Below are positions 34,345 to 43,980 of a stretch of DNA of 64,000 bases, piece after piece; the stretch's first letter is position 1; each line of letters starts with the position of its first letter. The position numbers and the translations under genes were made by a program. Origin of the DNA: VAZQ01 sp963744275 (lineage in GTDB: Bacteria > Pseudomonadota > Alphaproteobacteria > Rhizobiales > Xanthobacteraceae); assembly GCA_963744275.1 (NCBI GenBank), contig CAVUSX010000017.1, positions 248,001 to 312,000 on the forward strand. The letters are read 5' to 3'. A model generated the notes under the pieces. It was given only the letters and a program-made list of their open reading frames with translations, made no database searches and had not been told where the DNA came from.

Positions 34345-35970
34345 ATGACGGCCTCGATGCAAAGCTACGACGTCGTCATCATCGGGGCGGGCCACAACGG
34401 GCTGACCTGCGCCGCCTATCTCGGCATGGCCGGGCTCAGCGTCAAGGTGGTCGAGCGCCGCTCCGTGGTGGGGGGAGCGGCGGTCACGCAGGAGTTCGTC
34501 CCTGGCTTCCGCAACTCGGTCGCCGCCTACACGGTCAGCCTGCTCAATCCCAAGATCATCGCGGATCTTCGCCTGTACGATCATGGATTGAAGATTGTCG
34601 AGCGTCGCGCGCAGAACTTCCTCCCCACGCCGGATGGCCGGTATCTTCTCGCTGCCGAAGGGCAAACCGAACGCAACATCGCGAAGTTCAGCGCGGCCGA
34701 CGCCGCACGCTATGGCGCCTTCTGCCGGGAGCTCGACGCCAACGCCGATGTGCTGCGCGAGCTCGTCCTGCAGGCGCCGCCGAATCTCAGCCGCGGCTTC
34801 AATCTTCGAACCTTGAGTGAAATATTCAAAGCCGGGCGCTTGGGCAACCGGCTTCGCGGACTGTCCACGGAAAATCTGGGCACGCTCTTCGATCTGTTCA
34901 CCAAATCGGCCGCCGACTATCTCGAAGGCTGGTTCGAGAGCGAGCCCTTGAAGGCCTGGTTCGGCTTCGACGCCATCGTGGGGAACTATGCCAGCCCCTA
35001 TACGCCGGGAACCGCCTATGTGCTGCTGCATCACGCCTTCGGCGAGGTGAACGGGAAGAAGCGGACCTGGGGGCATGCGGTCGGCGGGATGGGGGCCATC
35101 ACGCAGGCCATGGCGCGGGCGGCCCGCGGCCATGGGGTGGAGATCGAGACCGACGCGCCGGTGCGGGAGGTGCTGGTCGAGAAGGGCCGGGCCTGCGGCG
35201 TCGTGCTGGCGGACGGACGCGTCATTCGCGCCACCGCGGTCGCCGCCAATGTGAACCCGAAGCTGCTGTACACCCAGATGGTCCCGGGCGATGCCCTCGA
35301 CCCCGCCTTCCTGCAGCGCATGCGTCAGTGGCGCTGCGGCTCCGGCACGTTCCGGATGAACGTCGCCCTCTCGCGGCTGCCGAGCTTCACGGCGCTGCCC
35401 GGCAGCGCGCCGGCCGACCATCATACCGCCGGGATCATATTGGCGCCGAGCCTCGCCTATATGGATCGCGCCTATTGCGATGCGCGCCTGCAGGGGGTGA
35501 GTCGCGAGCCGATCATCGAGATGCTGATCCCCTCGACCCTCGATGCCACCTTGGCGCCGCCCGGCGCCCATGTGGCGAGCCTGTTCTGCCAGCATGTGGC
35601 GCCGCAATTGCCCGACGGGCGCTCCTGGAACGACGGCCGCGAGGAGGTCGCCGATCTGATGATCGACACGGTCGAGCGCTATGCGCCGGAATTCAAGGCG
35701 AGCGTCATCGGCCGCGCCGCGCTGAGCCCCCTCGACCTCGAGCAGGTCTTCGGCCTGACCGGCGGCGATATCTTCCATGGCGCCTTGTCGCTCGATCAGC
35801 TGTTCTGGGCGCGGCCGGCGCTCGGCTACGCGGACTATCGCGGGCCGCTCAAAGGAATTTATCACTGCGGCGCCGGCGCCCATCCGGGCGGCGGCGTCAC
35901 CGGGGCGCCCGGCCACAACGCCGCTCGCGCCATCATCGCGGATCGGCGTTGGCCCCGCTGGGGCCACTGA
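34345..35970 (+). CDS. CrtI/PYROXD2-like FAD-dependent oxidoreductase
   Basis: 541 residues. 'YDVVIIGAGHNGLTCAAYLGMAGLSVKVVERR' contains the FAD dinucleotide motif GxGxxG, and 'GGAAVTQEFVPGFRNS' is the phytoene-desaturase-like second motif; the C-terminal 'GIYHCGAGAHPGGGVTGAPGHNAAR' is the matching FAD-binding end. This branch (phytoene dehydrogenase-related, PYROXD2-like) is widespread outside carotenoid pathways. No crt genes are near, so a carotenoid role is not supported. Its 3' end overlaps the convergent VOC-like gene by 38 bp. Confidence 0.88.
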   Translation: MTASMQSYDVVIIGAGHNGLTCAAYLGMAGLSVKVVERRSVVGGAAVTQEFVPGFRNSVAAYTVSLLNPKIIADLRLYDHGLKIVERRAQNFLPTPDGRYLLAAEGQTERNIAKFSAADAARYGAFCRELDANADVLRELVLQAPPNLSRGFNLRTLSEIFKAGRLGNRLRGLSTENLGTLFDLFTKSAADYLEGWFESEPLKAWFGFDAIVGNYASPYTPGTAYVLLHHAFGEVNGKKRTWGHAVGGMGAITQAMARAARGHGVEIETDAPVREVLVEKGRACGVVLADGRVIRATAVAANVNPKLLYTQMVPGDALDPAFLQRMRQWRCGSGTFRMNVALSRLPSFTALPGSAPADHHTAGIILAPSLAYMDRAYCDARLQGVSREPIIEMLIPSTLDATLAPPGAHVASLFCQHVAPQLPDGRSWNDGREEVADLMIDTVERYAPEFKASVIGRAALSPLDLEQVFGLTGGDIFHGALSLDQLFWARPALGYADYRGPLKGIYHCGAGAHPGGGVTGAPGHNAARAIIADRRWPRWGH

Positions 35971-36858
35971 GCATCCAGGCCCCGCATCCGAGCTCAGTCG
36001 GAAAGGCGGCGATCAGGCATCGGCCGCGCTGGTGAACCGAGAACCCGCCCTGCCTCAAGAAATGCTCCGCGCGCTCCAGCGACCCGACCTCTATTCCATA
36101 GGCGCCGATGAAGGGCAGCGAGGGAATGGGAATTTGCGGACAAATGTGGGCGAACGTCGCGGCCGTCACCAGCTCCACGCTTCCGCGATCGAGATCGAAG
36201 GATCGAGCGAGGTTGGATGCGCGTGGGGGACGGCCGGTGAGACGCTCGAAGCGTTGCGCCGCCTCGTCGAGATCGCCGACAGCGATCACGACACTCGTCA
36301 GTCCGGTTGCGCCGTTGGGATGCGAGAGCCAACGCGGCTGCCATACCGTCTGCTCGGTGCGATGGGTGAGAAGCTGGATGCGACCCTCGGGCATCTCGCC
36401 CGGCTCCAGGCGCGCCACCGTAAACGCCGCGGTGCCACCTTTCCCGCCCGTGTTGACCGGCCGCTGCATGTCGACCAGCGGACGCACGCGAAAGCCGCTC
36501 TGGCGCAGCCGTTGATGCGCGCTTCCCGCGTCCGCGACCGAAAAGGCCACCAGATGAATGCCATCGTATCGCGCCGATCGCGGCATCGAGCTCGTGGCCG
36601 AGCGGCGTATCCGCCGTCTTGAACAGCACCTCGACATAGCCGCGCGTCAGCATGGCGGTGACATTGCCGGTACCGGTGAGCCGCGGCGCACCAGCCGGAT
36701 CCGGCTGGGTCTGGACCGACATGGGCGTCGGGCGCAAAGCCGGCCCGCGCCAGCGCCCGGCTGGCGGCTTGGGGATCGCGCACGAAATGGCCGACGTGAT
36801 CGAGAAAAATTTCCCCGCCCAGCGGGAGCTGGCGGTCGACCGGCGCGGATTCAGCCAC
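35933..36858 (-). CDS. Glyoxalase-like (VOC) protein, two frame breaks
   Basis: About 307 residues. Start at GTG 36858, where AGGAGG lies 5 nt upstream, 10 bp after the stop of the acyl-CoA ligase gene. Segments in order: 'LPLGGEIFLDHVGHFVRDPQAASRALARAGFAPDAH' (frame 1), 'VQTQPDPAGAPRLTGTGNVTAMLTRGYVEVLF' (frame 2), 'ARYDGIHLVAFSVADAGSAHQRLRQSGF' and on to the stop (frame 3). The span is two bases over a multiple of three, fitting two one-base insertions near 36720 and 36582. The first module has 'FLDHVGHFVRD', the glyoxalase-like PF13468 start. Probably translationally linked to the ligase. Confidence 0.7.
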
Positions 36859-36868
36859 GATCGCCTCC

Positions 36869-38382
36869 TCACGGCCGGCCGCCGACGCGCGCTTGCGCCA
36901 GCGCATGCAAGGCGTCGCGGTCGACCTTGTTGGTCGAGGCGAGCGGCAGCTCGCTCACGAACCAGACGAAGCGCGGATGCTGGTAGGCGGGCGCATTGGC
37001 CAGCGCGAAGCCCTTGATGTCGTCGTTCGCTCGGCGCCCGGCCCGGCTTCACCACCACGAACGCGACCGGCTTCTGTCCCTTGATCTCGTCCTCGATCGG
37101 CACCACGCAGGCCTGCGCCACGTCGGGATGCCGCTCCAGCATGCGCTCGATGTCGGTCGGATAGATGTTCTCGCCGCCCGACACGAACATGTCGTCGGTG
37201 CGGCCGACGAAATAGTGAAAGCCGTGCGGGTCGCGCCGGAACACGTCGCCGGTCACGTAATATCCGTCGGACGTGATCGGGGAGGGGACGTCGGGCCGGT
37301 TGTGGTAGCCCAGCATCACGGCGGGGCATTTCATCTCCAGCACGCCCTCGTCGGCATCGCGGTCGGCGCCCTCGACCAGCCGCAGCTGCACCTGCGGATG
37401 CGGATAGCCGACCGAAAGCTCCGGCTGCGGCAGTCCTTGCGGATGCGGGCCGAACACGACCGGCCCGGCCTCGGTGGTGCCATACGCATTGGTGACCGAG
37501 GCCTGCGGCAAGGCGTGGCGGATGGCCGCCATCAGGCTCGCGCTCACCGGCGCCGAGCCCATGCGGATGAACGCGACGCTCGAGAGATCGCTTCGCGCCA
37601 TGAGCTCCTGCTCGCGCAGCATCATGGCGATCATCGGCGGCACGGCGGTGAGCCAGGTGCAGCGATAGCGCTGCGTCGCCTCGATATAGGCGCGCGCGTT
37701 GAATTGCGGCAGCAGCACGATGGTGGCATGGGCCGCGCAGGCGAGCTTGCTCAGCGCCAGCGCATTCATGTGATAGAGCGGCGCCGCGATCAGATAGCGG
37801 TGGCCAGAAAGGTCCTGGCCGGCGAGCCGCGTCTCGACCACCCAGATATGGCCTTGATGGGAGAGCACCACGCCTTTCGGCGTTCCGGTCGAGCCCGACG
37901 TATAGAGGAACATCGCCGGCTCGTTTGCGGCCGGCACGATGGCGTCGAACGGGCCGGGATCGAGAAAGGCATCGAAGCCGGTGGGCCCTTGCTGGCCGAA
38001 GCACACGCAATCCAGCGCGTCCGGACAGTCGGCGCGGCGGGCGGAATCGCAGAAGATGAGCTTGGCGCCGCAATCCTCGATGATGAAATGGATGGTCTGG
38101 CGCGGAAACTTGAAATTGATCGGCACCGCCACCAGGCCGGCGCGCATGATCCCGTAATAGGCGGACAGGTACTCGGCCCGGTTGGCGGACAGGATCGCGA
38201 CCCGATCGCCGCGCTTGAGCCCGCGGGCCAGCAGGCTGCGGGCGACGCCGTTGGCGAAGGCGTCGACATCACCGTAGGTGTATTTGCGTCGCGGCACCCT
38301 CGCCGCCGAGATCGATGATCGCGATCTTGGCGAGGTCGCGGTCGCGGCGGATCAGGTCGCCGAGATTTTGGAAGCCGGCCAT
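36869..38382 (-). CDS. Acyl-CoA synthetase / AMP-dependent ligase, two frame breaks
   Basis: About 503 residues after correction. Starts 'MAGFQNLGDLIRRDRDLAK' at 38382. Adenylation motifs: 'LYTSGSTGTPKGVVLSH' (A3), 'NAYGTTEAGPVVFG' (A5), 'YVTGDVFRRDPHGFHYFVGRTDDMFVSGGENIYP' (A7-A8), and 'LASTNKVDRDALH' at the end (A10 Lys). Breaks near 38290 (joining 'GGEGA' to 'RRKYTYGDVDAF') and near 37035 (joining 'KPGRAPS' to 'NDDIKGFALANAP'); both are one-base insertions. It would activate a carboxylic acid, probably aromatic given nearby UbiD genes. Eleven bases separate it from the upstream thioesterase gene. Confidence 0.85.
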
Positions 38383-38393
38383 CAGGGTGCCGA

Positions 38394-38813
38394 TCAGGCC
38401 TTCGGCGGGGCGGTGAAATAGGTGCCGCGGCCGCTGGCCAGGAGCTTGCCGGACGCATCGAGCACCTGCGCCTCGGCGGTCGAGAACTGGCCGCCGAAGC
38501 GGACGACCTTGCCGCGCACGGTCAGATCGCCCGGCATGGCGGCGGCGTGATAATCGATCCGCATATCGATGGTCGGAACGCCGCGGCCGGTCTTGCGCAC
38601 CATCGCCCAGTCGGCGGCGAGATCGATCAGGGCCGCCAGCACGCCGCCATGGGTGTAGCGCCGCTCCGGGTTGACCACCCATTCCTCGCGCCAGGTGGCG
38701 GTGAGCTCGATGCCGTCCTCATGCACGGCCACGACCTTGAGCCCGAGCCATTGATGATAGGGCGCCCGGCTGATCAGCGCCTGCACGCGCTCGACGGTCA
38801 GTTCCTCGCTCAT
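38394..38813 (-). CDS. Hotdog-fold thioesterase (PaaI-like)
   Basis: 139 residues from ATG 38813. 'YTHGGVLAALIDLAADWAM' is the PaaI-type hotdog signature (HGG...D helix), with 'TIDMRIDYHAAAMPGDLTVRG' giving the second strand region. It should hydrolyse an acyl- or aryl-CoA thioester. It opens a minus-strand operon with the acyl-CoA ligase and VOC-like gene (gaps of 11 and 10 bp). Thioesterase and ligase together suggest control of a CoA-linked aromatic or branched acid pathway. Confidence 0.88.
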   Translation of the reverse strand: MSEELTVERVQALISRAPYHQWLGLKVVAVHEDGIELTATWREEWVVNPERRYTHGGVLAALIDLAADWAMVRKTGRGVPTIDMRIDYHAAAMPGDLTVRGKVVRFGGQFSTAEAQVLDASGKLLASGRGTYFTAPPKA

Positions 38814-38865
38814 CGGTTTTGCTCCCACCCGTCGATCATCGCACGCACCTGGCAACCCCCACAGA

Positions 38866-38951
38866 GTCATGGCCGGACTTGTTCCGGCCACCCACGTCTT
38901 GCTTCCTTGGCCAAGTAAGGCGTGGGTGGCCGTGACGAGCACGGCCATGAC
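38866..38951. repeat. REP-like palindromic element
   Basis: Starts GTCATGGCCGG and ends CCGTGACGAGCACGGCCATGAC, with an inner CCACCCACGTCTTGC / GGCGTGGGTGG pair. It lies between the dehydrogenase and thioesterase genes and may attenuate read-through between them. Same family as the units at 24949, 33619 and 44826. Confidence 0.7.
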
Positions 38952-38960
38952 GATTGCGGC

Positions 38961-40013
38961 TCACGGCGTCACCACCACCTTGCCGATCACCTCGCGGTCC
39001 TGGATCAGGCGCAAGCCTTCCTTGGCTTCCTCGAGCGGCAGCACCTTGTCGATCACCGGCTTGATCTTGCGCTCCGCGATGAGCCGCATGAGGCCCGAGA
39101 GGTCGTCGTCGTAGAAGCTGTTGGAGCCGATGATCTTGAGCTCGAAGCTCCACACATAGCGCAGATCCTCCTTGGGGTCGTAGCCGGCGGTCGCCCCGCA
39201 CACCAGGAGCTTGCCGCCGCGCTTGAGGCAGCGCAGCGACGGCACCCAGGTATCGCCGCCGGTGAAATTGATCACCACGTCGACGCCGCCCTCGTAGGAT
39301 CTGCGCTGCGGCTTGCCGTATTTCTCGACCGCCCATTTGGAGAAATCGACCTCGCGGTAGTTGATCACCTCGTCGGCGCCGAGCTCGCGCAGCGCTTTGG
39401 CTTTTTCCGCCCCGCTGGTGCAGGCGATGACATGCGCGCCCAAAAGCTTCGCCAGAATGACGCAGCCGGTGCCGACGCCGCCGCTGGCGCCCAGCACCAG
39501 CACGCGCTCGCCGGCTTTCACCGTGTCGTGGGTGATCAGCATCCGGTGCGCGGTGCCATAGGCGACCGGCAGCGAGGCCGCCTCCTCGAAGGTGACGCCG
39601 TCCGGCATGGCGACCAGCTGGTCGGCGGCGACCAGGCAGTATTCCGCCATGCCGCCGTCCAGCATCTCGCCCATCAGGCCCTTCTTCTTGTTGACCGGAT
39701 TGACCAGGACCCGGTCGCCCGCCTTCCAGCCCGCGACCCCGGCGCCGACCTCGGCGATCTCGCCCGCCATGTCGAGGCCGATGATCACCGGCAGCGGCAC
39801 CTTGATGCCGGGCATGCCGGCGACCGTGAACACGTCGTGATAGTTGAACGAGGAGGCGCGTACCCGGATCACCACATGCCCGTCCACCACCCGGGGCGCC
39901 GGGTAATCGGCGACCAGCTCGAGATCGTCACGGCTGCCGTGCCGGCGCAGAACCAGCGCCCGCATGGTCCTCTCGGACATGGTCCTGGCTGGCATCGTCT
40001 CATGGTCGTTCAC
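38961..40013 (-). CDS. MDR-family zinc-type alcohol dehydrogenase / quinone oxidoreductase
   Basis: 350 residues as drawn from GTG 40013; the family start 'MRALVLRRHG' at 39965 is more likely by homology. 'IIGLDMAGEIAEVGAGVAGWKAGDRVLV' is the GroES-like catalytic domain core and 'VLVLGASGGVGTGCVILAKLLGAHVI' the NAD(P) Rossmann motif. No structural-zinc Cys cluster is seen, and the catalytic-zinc Cys/His are replaced ('FNYHDVFTVAG'), so it belongs with the quinone oxidoreductase/enoyl reductase side of the superfamily. Divergent from the UbiD gene, 102 bp apart. Confidence 0.88.
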   Translation of the reverse strand: MNDHETMPARTMSERTMRALVLRRHGSRDDLELVADYPAPRVVDGHVVIRVRASSFNYHDVFTVAGMPGIKVPLPVIIGLDMAGEIAEVGAGVAGWKAGDRVLVNPVNKKKGLMGEMLDGGMAEYCLVAADQLVAMPDGVTFEEAASLPVAYGTAHRMLITHDTVKAGERVLVLGASGGVGTGCVILAKLLGAHVIACTSGAEKAKALRELGADEVINYREVDFSKWAVEKYGKPQRRSYEGGVDVVINFTGGDTWVPSLRCLKRGGKLLVCGATAGYDPKEDLRYVWSFELKIIGSNSFYDDDLSGLMRLIAERKIKPVIDKVLPLEEAKEGLRLIQDREVIGKVVVTP

Positions 40014-40115
40014 GGCGGTGGCCTCTCGTATCCGGATTGCTGTCGCGACCCGATCTCAGTAGCTTATGGGACGCTCCCCAACAACTCTGTCCCAAGCCCC
40101 TTTCGGAGATCACGA

Positions 40116-41705
40116 ATGCAGGAGAATTTCCGCCAGTTCCTCGACCGCTTGCGGCAGACCGGAGATCTCGTCGACCTGCACCAGCCGGTGGACATCCGCC
40201 ATATCGCCACCCTGGTGGACCAGGCCAAGACCGCGCTCTTCTTCCACAACGTCATCGGCTACGACATGCCGGTGGTATCCGGCATCATCCGCTCGCGCGA
40301 GCGCGCCATCATGGCGCTCGGCTGCGAGACCTATCGGGAGATCGAGGACAAGCTGCAGCAGGCGATCGATCGGCCGATCCCGCCCAAATACGTCAAGACC
40401 TCGCCCGCCCGCGAGGTGGTCCTCTTGGACGGCGACGTGGACCTCTACAAGCTGCCGATCCCGATGTCCTCGATCTATGACGGCGGGCCCATGATCACGG
40501 CCGGCGTGGTCATCACCCGCGATCCCGAATTCGGCATCAACAGCGGCATCTACCGCTTCATCGTCAAGGAAAAAAACCTCACCGGCATCGACATCGTCAC
40601 CCCCAACAATATGCGCATGTTCGCGCAGCGCGCCTACCAGCAAGGCCGTCCGCTGCCGATCTCCATCAGCATCGGGACCCATCCGATCGAGATCACCGGC
40701 TCGGGCTATCGGGCGCCGTTGGGGATGGACGAGATGGCGATCGCCGGGGGCCTGCGCGGCGCGCCGGTCGAGCTGGCGCCCTGCCAGACCATCGATCTGC
40801 CCTATATCGCCGATGCCGAGATCGTGCTGGAGGCGGAGATTTTGCCGACCGGCTGGACCTGGCCGGAGGGCCGCTTCGGCGAGTTCACCCGGCTGATGGG
40901 CGGCCTGCACTGGAACCCGCTGGTGCGCGTCAAGGCGATCTCCATGCGCCGCGACGCCATCTACTACAATCTGCACATGCCGTGGGAGAACACCTGGCTG
41001 GCGGCGCCGACCCGCTATGCCGCCATCCGCCAGGCCCTCAAGACCGCGGGCGTCATCGTCAAGGACATCAACGTCACGCTCGGCGGCTGCGCGTTCTGGC
41101 ACGCCGTGATCTCGATCAAGAAGAATCCCGGCGAGGCCAAGAATGCGCTCCTGGCGGCGCTCTCGGTGATGGACCTCAAGCACGTCGTGGTGGTCGACGA
41201 CGACATCGACGTGTTCGATCCCATGGACGTGGAATGGGCGATCGCCACCAGGGTGCAGGGCGACCGCGACATCATGATCGTGAGCAATGCGCGCGCCAAG
41301 CCGCTCGATCCGAGCCTGCCGCAGGGGTTCGGCGTGGTGCCGACCGGCGCCAAGGTCGGCATCGACGCCACCATCCCGGAGGGCATTCCGCGCGAGCACT
41401 ACGAGCGCATCACCTATGCGTATGCGGACCGCGCCAAGATCGACGACTATGTGAACGGAAAATCCGACGCCGGCGGGCAGGCCGGCGACGATGCGGCGGT
41501 CGTCACGCTGGCGGAGCAGATACTGGACGCCATCGCCACGGAGCCGCTCTACTACACCGACATCGCGGAGCGGTTCGCCGCCTTCGACTTCCGCACGGTC
41601 GCGCAGGCGCTCGGCCATCTGCATGCGACCGAGAAGCTCTGGCAGGATGCCCGCGGCCGCATGTGCGTGCGCGGCTCGGAATTCGCAGCCAAGCCGAAGG
41701 GATGA
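40116..41705 (+). CDS. UbiD-family prenyl-FMN decarboxylase
   Basis: 529 residues from ATG 40116, with CGGAGA upstream. UbiD features: 'FRQFLDRLRQTGDLVDLHQPVD' start, 'GINSGIYRFIVKEKNL', 'PIEITGSGYRAPLGMDEMAIAGGLRG', 'PEGRFGEFTRLMGG' (Glu of the active-site region) and 'DVFDPMDVEWAIATRVQGDRDIMIV' near the end. Members reversibly decarboxylate aromatic or alpha,beta-unsaturated acids with prenylated FMN made by UbiX; no ubiX is seen here. A second UbiD-like gene lies at 49736. The C-terminal 60 residues ('ILDAIATEPLYYTDIAERF') are an added helical tail. Confidence 0.9.
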   Translation: MQENFRQFLDRLRQTGDLVDLHQPVDIRHIATLVDQAKTALFFHNVIGYDMPVVSGIIRSRERAIMALGCETYREIEDKLQQAIDRPIPPKYVKTSPAREVVLLDGDVDLYKLPIPMSSIYDGGPMITAGVVITRDPEFGINSGIYRFIVKEKNLTGIDIVTPNNMRMFAQRAYQQGRPLPISISIGTHPIEITGSGYRAPLGMDEMAIAGGLRGAPVELAPCQTIDLPYIADAEIVLEAEILPTGWTWPEGRFGEFTRLMGGLHWNPLVRVKAISMRRDAIYYNLHMPWENTWLAAPTRYAAIRQALKTAGVIVKDINVTLGGCAFWHAVISIKKNPGEAKNALLAALSVMDLKHVVVVDDDIDVFDPMDVEWAIATRVQGDRDIMIVSNARAKPLDPSLPQGFGVVPTGAKVGIDATIPEGIPREHYERITYAYADRAKIDDYVNGKSDAGGQAGDDAAVVTLAEQILDAIATEPLYYTDIAERFAAFDFRTVAQALGHLHATEKLWQDARGRMCVRGSEFAAKPKG

Positions 41706-41706
41706 G

Positions 41707-42663
41707 CTACCGTGCAATCTCACCGTGGGGGAGCGGCCTTACGTGAGCGAATTCGCGAAAGATCAAATCGCGGCCCGCGCCGGAACGCCGCCGGCGCCCG
41801 CGTCCTGTCGCATAGGAGCCCATGGTCCGGAACTCGATGCGCCCGCGGCCGGCTTCTTCCGCCGCGCGCGCCAGGAACCAGCCGAGCGTCGCCAGTTGCT
41901 CGTCGCGGCGATAGTAGAAGTTGGAAGGGTGGAACCAGAGATGGAACGTGCCGCCCTCGCGCCGGGCGCGTTTGAGCCCGATCAGGAGCTTGGCACGCGT
42001 GACCTGCGGCAGGATCAAGCTGCGCAAACCGTTGCGCCCGAGCATCTGCATGCATCCCGGGATGTCGATGAGCGGGCCCAGCGCCTGTGGCCACGAAGGG
42101 CGCGGCGGCACCGGAAGGAACTGGTCGATGAAGTTCCCGGTGCGGGCCGCGAGGCGTCCGCCGTGATTGGCGGTCCGCAACAAGCCGACGTCGTGGCTGC
42201 GCACGACCCGAAGCCCGCTCTGCGCCACGACATCCAGGTTCCCGACCGCGCCGCGCGGAAACACGAAGGATTTGAACGCCAAGCCGTGGGCACGATGCAC
42301 ATCCGCCGCGAACGCGAGGTCGTCGCGCGCCTGCGCGGCGGAAATCCGATCGAAGTAGATGTGCCGGCCGCCGTGGCTGCCGATCTCATGGCGCACCTTG
42401 GCCTGCACGATGCGCTCGATCACGTCGGGCGCATACCAGCACGACGCCGGCCCGGGACGCGACCGCGCGCTTCCTTCATCGAGCAGCCCTGCGACCACGA
42501 GCCAGCTCGCCGGCACCTGATAGCGATCGAACAGCTCGACCAGCGCCGCGCAGATCGGGCGTTCCGCAGTTTCGGCCAGCCGCAGCTCCTGCGCCGTGAC
42601 CGTGTCCCAGACCCCCCAGGCGAGCTCGAGGTCGATCGATAGGGTCACCTTTCCGGTCGTCAT
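41707..42663 (-). CDS. Polysaccharide deacetylase (NodB-like) family protein
   Basis: 318 residues from ATG 42663. 'VTLSIDLELAWGVWD' takes the place of the usual TFDD motif, as in the branch that reads 'SxDxELxWG'; 'HEIGSHGGRHIYFDRI' is the HxxxH metal-site equivalent. Later 'FVFPRGAVGNLDVVAQSGLRVVRS' and 'FHLWFHPSNFYYRRDE' complete a (beta/alpha) barrel. It probably acts on a surface polysaccharide or glycan precursor. The stop lies 1 bp past the stop of the UbiD gene, tail to tail. Confidence 0.8.
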   Translation of the reverse strand: MTTGKVTLSIDLELAWGVWDTVTAQELRLAETAERPICAALVELFDRYQVPASWLVVAGLLDEGSARSRPGPASCWYAPDVIERIVQAKVRHEIGSHGGRHIYFDRISAAQARDDLAFAADVHRAHGLAFKSFVFPRGAVGNLDVVAQSGLRVVRSHDVGLLRTANHGGRLAARTGNFIDQFLPVPPRPSWPQALGPLIDIPGCMQMLGRNGLRSLILPQVTRAKLLIGLKRARREGGTFHLWFHPSNFYYRRDEQLATLGWFLARAAEEAGRGRIEFRTMGSYATGRGRRRRSGAGRDLIFREFAHVRPLPHGEIAR

Positions 42664-42899
42664 ACGGGGCCGCACTTTGCCGACGAAGTCAGTCCGATAT
42701 CTACACCAAGCCCAGGGGATTGGCGACACGCGCGGGGCGCGACACGCGTGGGGCCCAACCTGCCTTGAAGCGGTGATTTCAAGCCCTACGACCGGTAAGG
42801 GTTGGAGCGGCCGAGGGCGGGTTGCAATGACAAGCCGCGCGCCGCTTGCGCCAAACTCGCGGGTCGATCTGTTTTTTCAGATTTTCGTCCTTGCGTTGC

Positions 42900-43883
42900 T
42901 CAATCGGCCTTGATGCCGGCCGCATTCACGACGGTCGTCCATTTTTGCGACTCCGCGGCCACGAAGGCGACGAAATCCTGCGGCGAGCCGATCTTCGGCC
43001 TGGCGCTGAGCCGGCCCAGCATCGCCTCGACCTCCCTGGACTTCAGAATTTCGTTGATCGCGGCATTGAGCTTGTCGACGATGCTCTGCGGAGTGCCGGC
43101 TGGCGCGAGAACGCCCGACCAGAACGTCGCTTGCAGCGCCGGCAGCCCGGCCTCGACCGTGGTCGGCACGTCGGGGAGCTGCGGATTGCGGCTCTCGTCC
43201 GCCACGGCGAGGGCCCTGAGCTTTCCGGCTTCGATATGCGGGAGCAGGATCGGGATGGTCTCGAACTCCATTTGCACCTGCCCGGCCAGCAGATCCGTGA
43301 CCGCCAGCCCGGGGCCTCGGTAAGGGACATGGAGAATATCGATGCCGGTCATCAGTCGAAACATTTCCCCGAGCAAGTGGGGCTGGCTGCCGTACCCGGG
43401 AGACGCGAAATTGATCTTTCCCGGATTGGCCTTCGCGTAGGCGATGAGCTCCTGGACCGTCCTGGCCGGGACTGCGGGATTGAGCGCCAGCATCTGCGGG
43501 CTGCTGAAGATCGTGGCAATCGGCGCGAAGCTCTTGACCGGGTCATAACCGAGATTCTTGTAGACCGCCGGCGCCACCACCATGGGCCCGGGAATGCTGT
43601 ATAAGAGCGTATAGCCGTCCGGCTCTGCACGCGCGACCGACATGGTCCCGATCGTGCCGTTGGCGCCGCCAGGCCGGTTCTCCACGATGACGGCCTGACC
43701 GAGCGATGACGACAGCCGCTCCGCCAGGGTGCGAACCACGATCTCGCTGGGTCCACCGGGCGGGCCCGGCACGACCAATCTGATCAGCCGGGTCGGATAA
43801 GACTGTGCCGCGACCTGGCCAGGTGCGCCGATGCAAAGCGATGCAGCCGCCATTGCGGACAGAACGACTCTGCGCGTGATCAC
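42900..43883 (-). CDS. Bug/TctC-type substrate-binding protein (orphan)
   Basis: 327 residues from the GTG at 43883, giving 'MITRRVVLSAMAAASLCIGAPG' signal-peptide-like start. 'YPTRLIRLVVPGPPGGPSEIVVRTLAE' and 'ENRPGGANGTIG' are classic Bug ligand loops. The start is ambiguous: an ATG at 43900 with a strong GGGAGG site encodes MTVQIR and then a stop that overlaps the GTG (GTGA). Either a six-codon leader is translationally coupled to the receptor, or one missing G hides a longer N-terminus. No transporter genes are adjacent. Confidence 0.82.
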   Translation of the reverse strand: MITRRVVLSAMAAASLCIGAPGQVAAQSYPTRLIRLVVPGPPGGPSEIVVRTLAERLSSSLGQAVIVENRPGGANGTIGTMSVARAEPDGYTLLYSIPGPMVVAPAVYKNLGYDPVKSFAPIATIFSSPQMLALNPAVPARTVQELIAYAKANPGKINFASPGYGSQPHLLGEMFRLMTGIDILHVPYRGPGLAVTDLLAGQVQMEFETIPILLPHIEAGKLRALAVADESRNPQLPDVPTTVEAGLPALQATFWSGVLAPAGTPQSIVDKLNAAINEILKSREVEAMLGRLSARPKIGSPQDFVAFVAAESQKWTTVVNAAGIKAD

Positions 43884-43980
43884 CGGATCTGAACGGTCAT
43901 GTTCGTTCCTCCCATAGGACACGAGGCTCGCGCCCAGGGTACAGAGTCTCTGACTGGCTTGTCGTTGGTGCAGTCGCAAT

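Noticed and set aside
38922..40115. Upstream extension of the UbiD open frame
   Set aside because: It is antisense to the MDR dehydrogenase gene; the UbiD family start and a ribosome site place the start at 40116.
42664..42899. Possible small gene between the deacetylase and the Bug receptor
   Set aside because: Open frames there lack ribosome sites and read as Arg/Ser-rich noise.
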